Assembly (NCBI GenBank): GCA_018340805.1
Contig: JACMZG010000008.1
Coordinates: forward strand, 30,080,259 to 30,144,258
Origin: Microvelia longipes
Taxonomy: Eukaryota; Arthropoda; Insecta; Hemiptera; Veliidae
Direction of reading: 5' to 3'
Length of the DNA stretch: 64,000 nt
This document shows, one piece after another, positions 46,346-57,902 of this stretch (its first letter is position 1; every line of letters begins with the position of its first letter). The position numbers and the translations under genes are program-made. The notes under the pieces are model-generated. The model worked only from the letters and a program-made list of their open reading frames with translations, made no database searches and had not been told where the DNA came from.

Positions 46346-46700
46346 AGAATATAAACTAGAGCTTATATTCTTATTAAGAACTATAATTTTATCAATATCA
46401 AATAGATATTTTATCACTATTTGTTAATATAATAATATTATATATTAATAATAATATAAATCATATGATTTGTTAATTACAATTTTATGCGGTAAAACGT
46501 CATGATTTTGACAGATGTAAACCAACTTTTTCGTATAATTTTAAGTGTCGCTCCAAAAAATGTTATGATCACAATAACGTACAGTACAAAACTAAACAAA
46601 AGCTGAATACCTTTGGAGCTTCCAGTGCAAGTTCATAATGTGTTATACTATTTAACAATACTTCGAACATCGAAACCTGTTAAAAAAATAAAAATTTATA
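46346..46700. other. No gene seen
   Basis: AT-rich. Nothing recognised. Confidence 0.35.
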
Positions 46701-46779
46701 GCCTCTAAACTTTTTAAAATGATAATAGTAAAATAAAATAGTAATGGTTAATATTTTTAAAATGGGAACAAAATATTAA

Positions 46780-47085
46780 AATGAAATTTTTTTGGATCAA
46801 TGCATAAATTTCAACTTGATCTGTCCAATTTTCGATTTTAAAGAACTTTTTGTCCAATTTTGTGCCAAGTTTCAAATCATTAGCGTTAACACAGTGGGAG
46901 TTTATGTGTGACACAAACAGAGACACACACACACACACAGACAGTATAATGAAAACCACTCTGAACTTCAAGAAAATCCCTTAAACAGATAATTTAGAGA
47001 CACCTCGGTTTTAGATTTTTGGGTACATTTTAGGGTGAACACAATTCTTTTTCTTATTCACTTACGGAAAAGTAAAAATTTGCTC
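46780..47085 (-). mobile_element. Chimeric-family relative (subfamily 2), 5' part
   Basis: On the minus strand: TTTTTACTTTTCCGTAAGTG, GAATTGTGTTCACCCTA, AAAACCGAGGTGTCTC, CAGAGTGGTTTTCATTATAC, a GT run, GTGTCACACATAAACTCCC and AACTTGGCACAAAATTGG. This resembles the 57.9-kb copy (CACGCATAACTCCCCTGTGT). An 85-codon ORF over it is incidental. Confidence 0.5.
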
Positions 47086-48150
47086 TCTAATTACTTAAAT
47101 TTTGATATATTTGACTGATTGTGTCGTTTACGCCTGCCTGTAGCCGTATTCAATTAATTTTCTAATTGTTTATTTAGCCGTAGAACTTGTTATGAAATGA
47201 TTATATAGAGAACTTAGCCATCAAGTCGCATAGGGACTTGATTTGCCTCGAGCCTATCAAGACCTTATAATTAAATGCAGATCGATTTTATAACTTTTTT
47301 CTAAAACTGTTTTGCCACTTTCACTTACTATAATATCAAAAATTTAATAAGGATGACCAAACTTTCTACTTAATTAAAATATTTAATAGATTATTAAATT
47401 TTATATTTATAACTTTTTCTTTTGTAATTTTTAATTGATTTAACAAAATAAAATTATGATAACGTTGAAAGTTTTAAACCATACGATCATTTTTCCTAAT
47501 CATTATTTTACTTTGATAGCGATAGCGGTCTAATTAGTTGGTCATCTTCAAGTCCTAATGTTAATAGTTAGTTTGTACTTGGTATAATACAAATAAAATC
47601 AGTTATAGGACATTTAAAAATTATTATGATATGAATGTAGTTGTGAAATATTTTTCATATGAGATTTTTCTAATAAGTCTAATCTTTAAATAATTATTAA
47701 AAAACGTTTGTAAAGAATTAAACGAATTTAATGAAATATATAATAGTTAGTTTTGCTGCCAACGAAATTAATATCAAACAACGTTTATGATAACTACTTA
47801 AATAAACTGAAGCTGTAAGCTGTGATTGCTATACTAATTTAGTTAATTAATTATTCGATTCACTCGAAATTTTTAATATTTATTATTGTTTCTAAAAGAA
47901 CGTCTCAGAATTCGCAATATTTGTAGCATGCTAAGAAACATAAATGCGTGATGATGTTCATAAAAAAGTTACGTGTTACGAATAATCTGAGTGGTCTGAA
48001 TAATACGTGATTTAGAACAAATTTGACGATTATCAAATTTGAAGTAATAGCATTGGAAAAATATCTGCAAAACTTGCAAAACTATCTAACTAGTTTTCTT
48101 TGTAACAATGACAATTTTTGTTTCAATTGTGGTTGTTTATTAATACGTTA
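47086..48150. other. AT-rich sequence, no gene seen
   Basis: TTAGTTGGTCATCTTCAAGT at ~47534 vaguely resembles repeat R. Nothing firm. Confidence 0.35.
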
Positions 48151-48271
48151 CAATAATAGTAATGCGGCTCATCAGGGGTAACTCTTGAAGGAGCCATATT
48201 AGGTGGTAGCAACCGTTGCGCTCAAAAGTTTAATTTAAAGTTGGTGATAGCTTTTTAAAGAATGTTCTTAT

Positions 48272-48366
48272 ATAAGATGAGTGCGTAACCTGGGGAGCGA
48301 ATCCCAGATGTCCAAAGTTCAGTGTAAATACTGACGCTTTAACGATCTCGACCATTGAGGCGGCCT
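48272..48366 (-). mobile_element. tRNA-like sequence, probable SINE head
   Basis: On the minus strand: GGCCGCCTCAATGGTCGAGA, GTTAAAGCGTCAGT, ATTTACACTGA and TCTGGGATTCGCTCCCCAGG. There is a box A-like TCAATGGTCGAG and a box B-like GATTCGCTCC inside a CTGGG/CCCAG T-stem. The anticodon stem is TCAGT/ACTGA with a 6-nt loop. The acceptor does not close, so it is not called as a functional tRNA. It differs from the other SINE head in this window. Confidence 0.45.
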
Positions 48367-49573
48367 TATACGTCACATATAATTATTTTTGGAGAGTGTT
48401 TTTTTTTTTAACTTTACGCCATATTCTGAAGTTTATAACGTAACTTGTTTTAACTTACGCAGATTTATAATTCATAAGAATTTATTGAAATTGAAAATAA
48501 ATTGGATGACATTTAAAAAAGATTCTTATAAGTGCTAATTAGTGTTACTAATAATTCTTCTAATTACGTAATTAGGCGCGGATGAACCCAATGTGTAGTA
48601 AATGAAGGCTGTCAAATCTTCACCATGAGGAAAAGTACTTAATTATTTTTCATTCTAAAAATAATCCGTACTTTAACTTGGAAAAAACAATCTCCTGTGG
48701 CGTAGTAATAAATTCTTTCTGTAGTTGTGTATAAAACATGTAGGGTTGTTAGTTCTATCTTAGGTTTTGTTTTGTGCCGGCTTATCGCCTTGTCTTTTAT
48801 TTACATGGTTTGTTGGCTCGTTGCTTGGTCTCCTAAACCCTAAGGCCAGCCAGACTTGATGAATAATTTTTTCCCTGTTTATTCTCTTTTCATTTCACTA
48901 ATACTCACAAGGTTTTAAATAGTAAATTTTTCTCTATCTTTTTGAAATCTAATAGTTTTTCTGTGTTTTGTCTATTTTAAGTGGAATTTTTCAGTCTATT
49001 GTAGTCTGTAAACGTTTTTTATTTGCTAATTAAATTGGCTCTCCTTTTAATCTAATTTAGCTCTCCCCTTTTTCTGGTGTAGTTTTAATTAATTTTACAT
49101 TAAAAAAGCCATTTCCCTAACTAATCACTTTTTGTAATCGATTCAAATGTTAAAAGAAGGGCTTTAACTTATATTTTTGCCTTATATATTTCGTCTTTAA
49201 TTATTAGGTTTTATTTCTTTCTTGGGATGTATCGATATAAAATCGATTTATCGATTATTATCATTAATTTATATTATTATAAGCTTATAGTTTTTCCCGT
49301 ACAATATTTTATAATCGACATCATAACATATTATGCCCTTCGGTAAGAAAAAAATAGTTGTGTACTTCAACCTCTTTGAAACTTAACCTGATGTGAAAAC
49401 ACCTGCAAACATTATTAATGCTTTTGAACATTCAAAGAACGCTTCGTAATTAGGAAATGCAATCCTAGATGGTGTCTAATAGGTTGTAAAATTATTACAT
49501 AGGATTTGGTAATAATCCAGGTGAATGAACAAATCCAGAGTGGCTATTTCAACACTGCTATTGCTATTATATA
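48367..49573. other. AT-rich sequence, no gene seen
   Basis: No ORF or repeat recognised. The last ~70 bp may be diverged upstream sequence of the reverse transcriptase remnant. Confidence 0.35.
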
Positions 49574-50490
49574 GTGAATGATATCAGTCAATATTCCACA
49601 GACTCCTTGACTATAAAATTTCTAGAAGCCATAGTCAAGTCACAACTTGTAATATACCTCGAGGCTAATAATCTAATTAGTAAAAATCAGTTTGCCTACA
49701 GAGCTGGAAGATCTACAGTTCAAGCTGTCTTTAAAGTCGTAAATAGAGTTGTAGAGAGCTTAGAGAAGGGAGAACATCTTCAACTCACCAGTGTTGACGT
49801 TAAGATAGCCTTTGATACTCTTCCTCATGACATCTTTGAGTTTAAAATTGAATACTTCGGTATCAAGGGCAACTCTAAGAACATGCTCGTTTCATATAAT
49901 GATGGTCGGTATCAGTATGTTTCTTACTATCAGTATGGAGGTGTAGAGTCTCAGATTAAGGAAGTTGAAGAAGGATCCGGGCAAGGATCGGTGATAGGCG
50001 CACTTGTCTTCCTCATGGATGAAGACGATGTAAGTGATTATCTGGAGGAGAGCTCGCCACCTGACTTTGACGAGGATACTGCTATATTCTCTGATGACAT
50101 CAATTTTATGCACTCCCACAAAGATCAAGCTGCACTTCAGAACATATCTAAAAAGAGAGTAGAAAAAGTTGAGGAATGGCTTATAGCGAACCAGTTTACT
50201 ATGAGTAATGATAAAACTCAATACATAACCTTTTCACTAATAAACACGAATAATCAAGAACCTATAAAAATGCTGGGAATATTCTCGATGCTAAGGTAAC
50301 CTGGACACCACACATCAAAATGCTCCACAGCAAGCTATCGTCATATATGTTTGTCCTACGGAAACTAAAAACTACTCTAGCCCAGGAGATACTTAGAATT
50401 GTCTATCTATCCATGTTTCAAAGCAGGTTAGCGTATGGAATTATACTATGGAGACATGTGAATGTAAATAGTATCCTTACCATTATGTAA
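49574..50490 (+). pseudogene. Non-LTR retrotransposon reverse transcriptase, frameshifted fragment
   Basis: A 241-residue open frame covers fingers to thumb of a Jockey/CR1-like reverse transcriptase. LEANNLISKNQFAYRAGRST is at residues 29-48, SVDVKIAFDTLPHD at 73-86 (first catalytic Asp, D75), GSGQGSVIGALVFL at 134-147, FSDD at 172-175 (catalytic Asp pair kept; family usual is F/YADD), and VEEWLIANQFTMSNDKTQ near 200-216. A single-base shift at ~50276-50283 ends the frame. The other frame continues in register with DAKVTWTPHIKMLHSKLSS, FVLRKLK and SRLAYGIILW up to a stop at ~50488. Endonuclease and C-terminal domains are missing. It copies element RNA into DNA when intact; this copy is dead. 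The start given is only the first ATG of the open stretch. Confidence 0.9.
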
Positions 50491-51240
50491 TTAGTAACCG
50501 TTAATTACTGTGCATATAGTATAGTAAATAGTTGGTACTGAGGCCGGGCGCAAATTCAGAGTGACAGCATGACCTCAGTTGCGACCTGCGAGTCTAACAA
50601 GACAGCGGAAGCTAACCAACCAGCCATACACAAGAATTCCACTAGGGGACAGCGTGGCTGTCCCCAAGCATTAACAGGTTGAAAGGAGTCGTCGCAAAAA
50701 TTCCCCTCTCGAGAAGAGAGATGAGAAGAAAAGTGAGAAGGGTAGGTAAATTAAAAGACATCAAGGTGATTTGATAGCCAAGGTTGATACTCCAAGTCAG
50801 TAGAGTTAGGTTGAGCGAGGTATCTCGGGAGCAATCTTGAGACTGGTAGTAGTTACATCTTGTTTGAGAGATTCTTTTGACTTCCGAGCTTCCGATGCTT
50901 CTAAGCTTCTAGAGCTTTCCGAGCTTAGGAAATGCTCGATTTCGAACGCCTTATATACTTATTAGGAAATATTCAAGGCTTGTGATTGGTTTTAGAGAGA
51001 GAAAATTTCCGCGCCAATCGGGGGACAGGAAGAGAGTTGAACATCTACTGATTGGCTACTTTACATTGGGTTTTCTGGCAACAGCAAGGCTGCCGGTATC
51101 AGCTGCAGACGGTGATTATAGTTGGCTCGGACTTGTGACGTATGTAAAGGGTTAAATAATCCTTTCAAGGTTGTACATAATCTTTGCTATTAAGTGGCAC
51201 CACAACAATATTCGGAGCTTAAAGCTCCGAATATTAAAGA
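50491..51240. other. GC-richer unclassified block
   Basis: It interrupts or follows the reverse transcriptase remnant and is clearly less AT-rich than its neighbours. It holds a hairpin GGGGACAGC/GCTGTCCCC-type (~50644-50665), CCAAT-box-like sequences in both directions (GATTGG ~50988, CCAATC ~51015, GATTGG ~51049), a TATATA at ~50952, and an exact 29-nt palindrome at its right edge. A solo LTR was considered (TGTGCATATAG start), but no matching CA end with target duplication was found. Confidence 0.4.
51209..51237. repeat. 29-nt palindrome
   Basis: AATATTCGGAGCTT and AAGCTCCGAATATT, each 14 nt, flank a single A. It lies at the edge of the GC-richer block. Confidence 0.85.
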
Positions 51241-51860
51241 TTTGTACTCTTTTTAAAGATCTAATCTAAAGATAATGGATTACTCTTGATGATCCCTGAA
51301 GGCAAGATAAAGTATTATGGAAATAAGCAGGCATGCGTCGAAATACTGATGTGAAGTAAAAATTATGCAGCCATAGTATAGAGTTTGACAAAAATTACGT
51401 TTATTTGATTTATTTTTTAAAATATTACAACTGAAATATATTTATTACTCCTATATTTTTTTTTTAAAGTTTTTAGTTTTTGTTTCTTTTCAAGAAAATA
51501 TTGTGTAGTAAAAAGACGTGAAAAATATGATATTATTTTGTGACAAATTGAGTTATATTTTTTGTTGAGTTAAGGATATGGAATCCTTTTTGTTCTCAAG
51601 TTAGTCTCAGGATTATGTATAAAGTTTTTTCTTTTCTATGTTCCCATTTAACTTTTTTTCTTATTTATATGCTAATTATTATTTTGCGAATTTCATAAAA
51701 GATGACTCATTAAGACGTTTCATGTAACTAAGTCAGTGGATGATTTTGCTCTTTTCTATTTGACTTCTAACTTTGCAATGATGAAAATAATTATGTTTAA
51801 GCTAAAGTACTTAAAATAATTTATTATATTAATGAACAATAATTAATTCTGGATCTTACC

Positions 51861-51865
<5 letters not shown>
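51241..51865. other. AT-rich sequence, no gene seen
   Basis: Nothing recognised. Confidence 0.35.
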
Positions 51866-51998
<133 letters not shown>

Positions 51999-52290
51999 GA
52001 GATCCTTGTTAATGTCCCGTACCCTATTGTTTTGAAATATGTGTGACGTCATTAATTCACAAAAATGATCCCACATACATTTCAAAAAATTACAAATCTT
52101 ATATAGAGTTTTGATTAGGCTGAAATGTTTACACTTATACTGCTTTGTATGATTCACTGACATTTGACGTTTCATTGTATTATCAGTGTTTGTTCCGGTT
52201 TTAGTGATTAACATATGTATGTAAACAAAACATTATGTTATTAATTGACATGTGAACAAACCAAGTTTTTTCTCTAATACATTTGAAACT
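51999..52290. repeat. (TA)n-associated dispersed repeat, copy 2
   Basis: TCCTTGTTAATGTCCCGTAC and GTGACGTCATTAATTCAC match the block at ~40680-40735 in reverse. Further on, GTTCCGGTTTTAGTGATTAA and ATGTAAACAAAACA match 14160-14205. This links the three loci. Confidence 0.5.
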
Positions 52291-52364
52291 TCGTTTAAAT
52301 CATAGCAGTATGCTACTTATATAAACCAGTAATATGACGAACTGACAAAGTACAACAACCATGT

Positions 52365-52428
52365 GGCCGAAGATCGGCCTCAGGAAGGCGCCGACGCCGC
52401 GGAGCGGCAAAGGGGCCAGATGGTTCTT
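52365..52428. other. Isolated GC-rich patch
   Basis: GTGGCCGAAGATCGGCCTCA, then GGCGCCGACGCCGCGGAGCG and GCAAAGGGGCC. It contains a GGCCGA/TCGGCC stem. This is the strongest GC island in the window, in otherwise AT-rich DNA. The 62-codon minus-strand ORF through it is not recognised. Confidence 0.5.
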
Positions 52429-53745
52429 GTTTTTGTACAATCGGTGTATTACCTTATGTTTATTTCTGTATCGAGATGAAAATTCCAATCAATGTAAAAT
52501 ATTGGTTGGATAGATATGGCTTATCTTATTAGGTTTGCTTAAATTCTGCTTATTTTATTAAGATAGACTATTGGATGCCATGATACTACATATCCTATTT
52601 TTAGCTTATTGGTTATACTGACTTAATATTTATTATTGAATTGATTTTGGACTACTTGTATCAATTTGTTGGTATCACTTAAACGTTATCAATTTTAACA
52701 GAGTTAAAATTAAGTATAGACCTAACCAAAACAACAAAAACCATCATAGATCTACGAAAGCTAAGTCAAATATATTAGAATTAGGAAGCGTTGATCCGAA
52801 ATATTTAGATGTTTTTTTTCTGCTGATGTTTGGACATGTTATTTTACTCTGGAGGTATTTTTTCTTTAAGTTATTCCTCCATCCCTACATAAGTTGCGAA
52901 AAAACTGTATCCTGTACCTTTCCTAAAAAAGTTTTATTTCTAAAGCCAGTCTTTGTGAACTGGCCGGAAAAAAATATATTTGAACAAACACAGAGATAAG
53001 TCGTATAAATCACTTTAGATGTTAACGTTGTGATAAAACATTGCTATAAAGGATTAAACTGAGAGAAAAAATAAAAACTTATATCTAAGATAAAACTTGA
53101 TCCTCACATATCGATATCCTTTCTTTTTCAATTATTTTGAAATTTTTTTATTGTTTCATTTTCCTCAAGCAACAATTTTAACTTATTGTGAACACCTCAC
53201 TTTTTTTCTTAATTTTTTTAGTGTCTAGAAAGTAGATTATCAATTTATAATCGATCACACTTAGTAAAATCACTTTTTTAAGTCAAATGAAAATCTAAGT
53301 ATGTTAACATTTATTTTATTTTTTATGTGTTAAAACTAAAAATAAATAAATCTAGTCTGTAATTAATTCAGCACCAAGTTATTTATATTTGTTGCGTTTA
53401 TTTTTACATTTAGGACAAGCTCTAATAACATCAAAATAAAAATTAAATATTTCACGAGGCAGGATATAATAGTTAGAAATATACTATTAAAATTAAAATA
53501 GTTATATTATAGTTTCTAAGACGTATTAAGATACGCCACAAAAATTAACACTAAGGATACCTTAAAAAGATAAGGCATGTGTGTTAATTAAAGCGGCAAT
53601 GCTTTAAGAGGTCAAATATGCTCTTAGAGTGGTCTTGTGCAGGCAATGGACGGCATTTACTGCTTTTGAATATTATGAAAATGAAGTGAAGTCAAAATGA
53701 AGTGTAAATGTCTAGTAAAACTAAAATTAATGAAATTAGTACCGA
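52429..53745. other. AT-rich sequence, no gene seen
   Basis: Nothing recognised. Confidence 0.35.
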
Positions 53746-54366
53746 GGACCGATAGTTCAGTGGTAAAGCACTCGCTTCGCTGCTGGAGGTTCAGGGTTTA
53801 AATCCAGCCGGGGGGACCTTATATAAGGTAATCCTTTCTACTGTTCTCTCAGGACAGTATTGGTCCTGAATTTAAGGCCGGCCAACCAAGCCTAGGTTTT
53901 ACGAGGTTTCCTTTGCAGGAGTTGGATTTCGTCCAAGACAAGCCTGGATCTAGCTAGATTCTAGGATATCGTCTAGCTAGATCTAGGATCTAGCTCGTGT
54001 AAAGATAAAGTTCGACGAGCCGGTAAAGGGTCGGAAAGATACTGAACCTTCGGACCGAGCATTGTAATATTGAAGACCTGGATTTAGCGTCGTCTGTTTT
54101 TCCACGATTAGCGTAGGTGATTAGCAATGCTGTGTTTGGTCCTGGAAGACGCCTTCTAGTCTTCTGATCTACAACATTTCGTTTATAGATCAGAGCTGTA
54201 GAAATGGGTTTATCCACTCTAACTTCGCGGTTGTTACCAACGTTTCTACCTGTCAGGCTGTACCGGACTAGCTCAGATCAGTCAGTATAACGAGTATCTG
54301 GTGACTAGAAGAACTGGTGAGATTTGTAAAAACTGGTTGCTGGTGAGCTAGATGATACTAATGATA
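53746..54366 (+). mobile_element. Long tRNA-headed SINE, copy 2
   Basis: Head GGACCGATAGTTCAGTGGTA, AAGCACTCGC and GGAGGTTCAGGGTTTAAATC + CAGCC, with box A-like TAGTTCAGTGG and box B-like GGTTTAAATCC. The body shares, in order, GGCCGGCCAAC, GGTTTTACG, GTTTCCTTT, GATTTCGTC, AGACAAG, CTGGATC, ACCTTCGGACCGA, GACC(T/C)GGATTTAGCG, TATAACGAGTATCTGGTGA and GATTTGTAAAA with copy 1, ending GAGCTAGATGATACTAATGA. It contains a local expansion of CTAGATCTAGGATCTAG-like units (~53945-53996). A 75-codon minus-strand ORF is incidental. Confidence 0.75.
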
Positions 54367-54430
54367 TCAGACAAACTATGGACTAATTCTATATTAGAGA
54401 AAATAAACCAGACAAACTGTGGACTAGATA
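54367..54430. repeat. Short direct duplication next to the SINE
   Basis: CAGACAAACTATGGACTA at ~54368 and CAGACAAACTGTGGACTA at ~54408, with AT-rich sequence between. It may be part of the SINE tail region. Confidence 0.6.
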
Positions 54431-55841
54431 AGAGAGCAATCTCGTAAAGGGGAGGGTAGAAGTACCAATGTATTCCCTGGTGCTGTGTGAGCATAAATTC
54501 TGGGGGTTATCAGTTGAGTGGTTTTCGGAAGAGTATAAACGCTAATATGGCCCAACGGATTCAAGGTTATTTAAAAAAAAGGTTTATATAATAATCAAAG
54601 TATTAGAAAATGTCCTCCTGTCTTGAAATAATTTACCTTACAAACTTAACACTCTGAATTTATCTTTGGGTCTTTTAAAGGAGGTGGTTTCTGTGTGGTT
54701 GTGGAAATAAGGAAAATTAATCTAATCTAACCTTGCGCAAATTTGTCTCTATTTTTTTTAAGTATGCTCAATCTAAATCTCGTTTTATATTAACTTTTTA
54801 CTTAGTTTATCATATTCAAAATGGAACGAAGCAAGTCTGTAGAAAAAACTTATGATGCAAAACCCTTGTGCTAAAAACTGGAAAACCTATAATAATCCCG
54901 CATCATTTATGCGTAGGCTGTAGACGTTGTCATACTCTGAAGTGCACTTATTGCTTTTGAATATTGCGTAATAAAGTCTTTACCCGAAATCAGTCTTATT
55001 CTCTGACTAATTAAACAAAGGAACGTATTATTAAATACTTAGGTGTTTGGCACTCATGATTAGTTGGCTCTAACAACGATCTGGCTAGCTTTCTACATCG
55101 GTGGACTGTCAACAGTCGGTGGTCCCCTGATCTAGCTTGTTAAAACTCGCTTGAGAATTACATACCTCTATGTTTTCATTATTTCAATGTTTACATCTTA
55201 ATGTTGGGCGCAGTTCTTTCTGTCAGTTTTACGAGTGTGCTGTTAAATGTTTGGAATGTTACTGACTGGAATTTTTGGAATCTGATTCTCCCCCGAAAAA
55301 TTAAAAGACTTAACTCTCACCACAGCTCTGTAGCTGTATTATAGGCTCAAATGTTATATATTTACTTAATTTTATAACATCACTTAACCATCATAAAAAT
55401 ATTTTTTCTTGACAATTAATTCTATTTTAAATTCTTAAAATAGAATTATAATAACAAAATATATTAATAATAAATATAAATTATTTATCAATTAACAATA
55501 ATATATATTATTAATTGATAATTTAATTTTTTATATTACATTTTCTTATTTTGCTAATTTCATTCAATTTTTCTGTTTTAGGTGAGTTTTAACGCTTTCA
55601 AGGAGTTTGTAATAAACTACTTTTTAAGTAAGTAATATATACTTCACTCTTCTAGATCTTAAGAATTGAAGTAGACTGATCTGTGATAATTATAGAAACT
55701 GCATCAGTTTTTTGATTTCTTTAAGTTATTATATTAATCGGATTCAAGAGTTCTCAAGGGTTCAAAATTCTTATTCTATGGTTAAAAATAAAGTGCTTTG
55801 TTTTAACGTTGTACGTTTATTCTTTGTTTTATGTTTTTACG
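54431..55841. other. No gene seen
   Basis: AT-rich. Nothing recognised; a 65-codon ORF (55712-55909) is hydrophobic and overlaps the hairpin at 55842. Confidence 0.35.
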
Positions 55842-55871
55842 TTTTACACCATTTCATCAGATGGTGTAAAA
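55842..55871. repeat. Perfect 11-bp hairpin
   Basis: TTTTACACCAT and ATGGTGTAAAA around an 8-nt loop. Confidence 0.8.
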
Positions 55872-56125
55872 TAAATTTTAAATTGCTGATTTCTATTTTA
55901 TTTGTTTAGTGATAGTAATAATTAAAAAACAAGTCTCCCTGGAGAAATGAATCTGTAAAAATTAATTAGCTAAGGGCTTTGAACCTAAAAAGAGGCCAAC
56001 ATTCGTGCGAGCCTTTGAAAAAATGAGAAAGATCTGATAATGCAGATAGGCCTGTCCTGACAGAGTCAGTCATTAATATCTGATCTTTAAGTCTCCTCTG
56101 TAGCCTTATTATTTTTTTAATATCA

Positions 56126-56508
56126 GCACTGATACTGTCACATAATGTAACCTAATGCACTGATACTGTCACATAATGTAACCTAATGCACTGATACTGT
56201 CACATAATGTAACCTAATGCACTGATACTGTCACATAATGTAACCTAATGCTCAGATACTGTCACATAATGTAACATAATGCACTGATACTGTCACATAA
56301 TGTAATCTAATGCACTGATACTGTCACATAATGTAACCTAATGCACTGATACTGTCACATATTGTAACCTAATGCACTGATACTGTAACATAATGTAACC
56401 TAATGCACTGATACAGTCACATAATGTAACCTAATGCACTGATACTGTCACATAATGTAACCTAATGCACTGATACTGTCACATAATGTAACCTAATGCA
56501 CTGATAAT
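56126..56508 (+). repeat. 31-bp minisatellite, about 12 copies
   Basis: The unit CACTGATACTGTCACATAAT + GTAACCTAATG is highly uniform, with a few substitutions (for example CTCAGATACTG at ~56250). The last copy is partial. The low divergence suggests recent expansion. Confidence 0.95.
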
Positions 56509-57900
56509 GCCTCTTGTTTTGGTTAAAGCACTTTTCTTATAGGATTAATTTCTATGAAAAGATTTCGCGATACTCTCTGAACTACTCTAATTTGTATTTT
56601 TTGTTAAAATACAAAATTAATAACCTTGAGGGAAATCAAAATCGTCAACTGAATCGAAAGTGTTGTATCAACCCTGAATTAACATTTACAATATAATAGC
56701 AAATCTTTAGCTGCTCTGCGGTATTGTTAACTATTTTTTTTCGAGAACTGTTCTAACCACATAATAGGTGCTTAAGATTCATAGACTTACCCTATCTATA
56801 ACTATAGCAGTGATTTTTTATTCATAATAGCTGTATTAATTTTAATTCATTACAGCTGCTATGTTGGAGTTTCTCCAGCTCCTTTTCTGTTCTTTCAAAT
56901 CAGCACCTTAACTGTTCAGCACTTTCCTAACAGCTATGTAACACATACATCCATCGCACTAAACACACACAGAATTACTCCAAATGATTACATCTATATA
57001 ATATCGTAGGTGCTAAAACGTGATGTTGTTGCGGAAAACGGTAGTGTTTTAGCGTTACTATAACAATGCATCCCCTCTTCATATAGTATAAAAGAAATAA
57101 AATAATAGTTTAAAATAAATAGAATAAAATAAAAGTAGAGTAGGTCTATTTCATGTATAAAAATTACACAATGTGAAAAGCCGTATGTTTTTCAACCTTC
57201 TACTAAAATTAAAATAACTTCATTATTTAAAATTGTTTTTATTTATTTATTTAAGGTTTTTTTTGTTTGCGTTAGTATATACAAAATTAAAACGTTTTTA
57301 TAAAATTCAAACAAAGTAGGGTTCTAACTCTTGGTTTTATTATCTCTCCAACTCTTTACAAATTTAAACCTTTGGTTATAATAATATTTATATTGCAGTG
57401 GTTTTGTTTTTATTATCATTTTCTTCTTTCAAATTAAATTATTTAAATTTTCAATTTAGCTCTTTTTTAGAAACACAATTTTTGGGTTAACCGATGTTTA
57501 ATTTTCTAAAGTGTTATTTTATAATTAACTTTATTCGTATTTTTGGATAAGTGGGAAATATGTGATTTTCAACACTGACAACTGTTATGGAATAAAAACC
57601 TCATTATTTTGGAAACACTTTCAAAGTATTTTAATAAAATATTTATGTTTAATGTGATTTTTAAAATTTCCCTAGTTCAACTCCCCAGTATAGTACTACT
57701 ATATTTATAATGGTTTTTACCTTCATATCATTTTAATCTATATTTTGCCACAAAATGAATTTAATTTATTAAAATTCGTATAATTAATTTAAGTAAATAA
57801 TGAAGTTTCTATAACATTGATATTTTTAATTTCTATTCTGATTTGAATGTTCAACACTTGTTCTTATTTTATCATAAAAATTTATTGTAGACTGGAGATT
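56509..57900. other. AT-rich sequence, no gene seen
   Basis: A 60-codon ORF starts within the minisatellite edge (56514) and has no recognisable domain. Nothing else recognised. Confidence 0.4.
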
Positions 57901-57902
57901 GT

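Noticed and set aside
49892..50221. 109-codon minus-strand ORF
   Set aside because: Antisense shadow of the reverse transcriptase fragment.
50503..51195. Solo LTR
   Set aside because: It begins TGTGCATATAG and has promoter-like boxes, but I found no matching CA end or target duplication.
56126..56508. CRISPR-like array
   Set aside because: Head-to-tail 31-bp units without spacers; a minisatellite.
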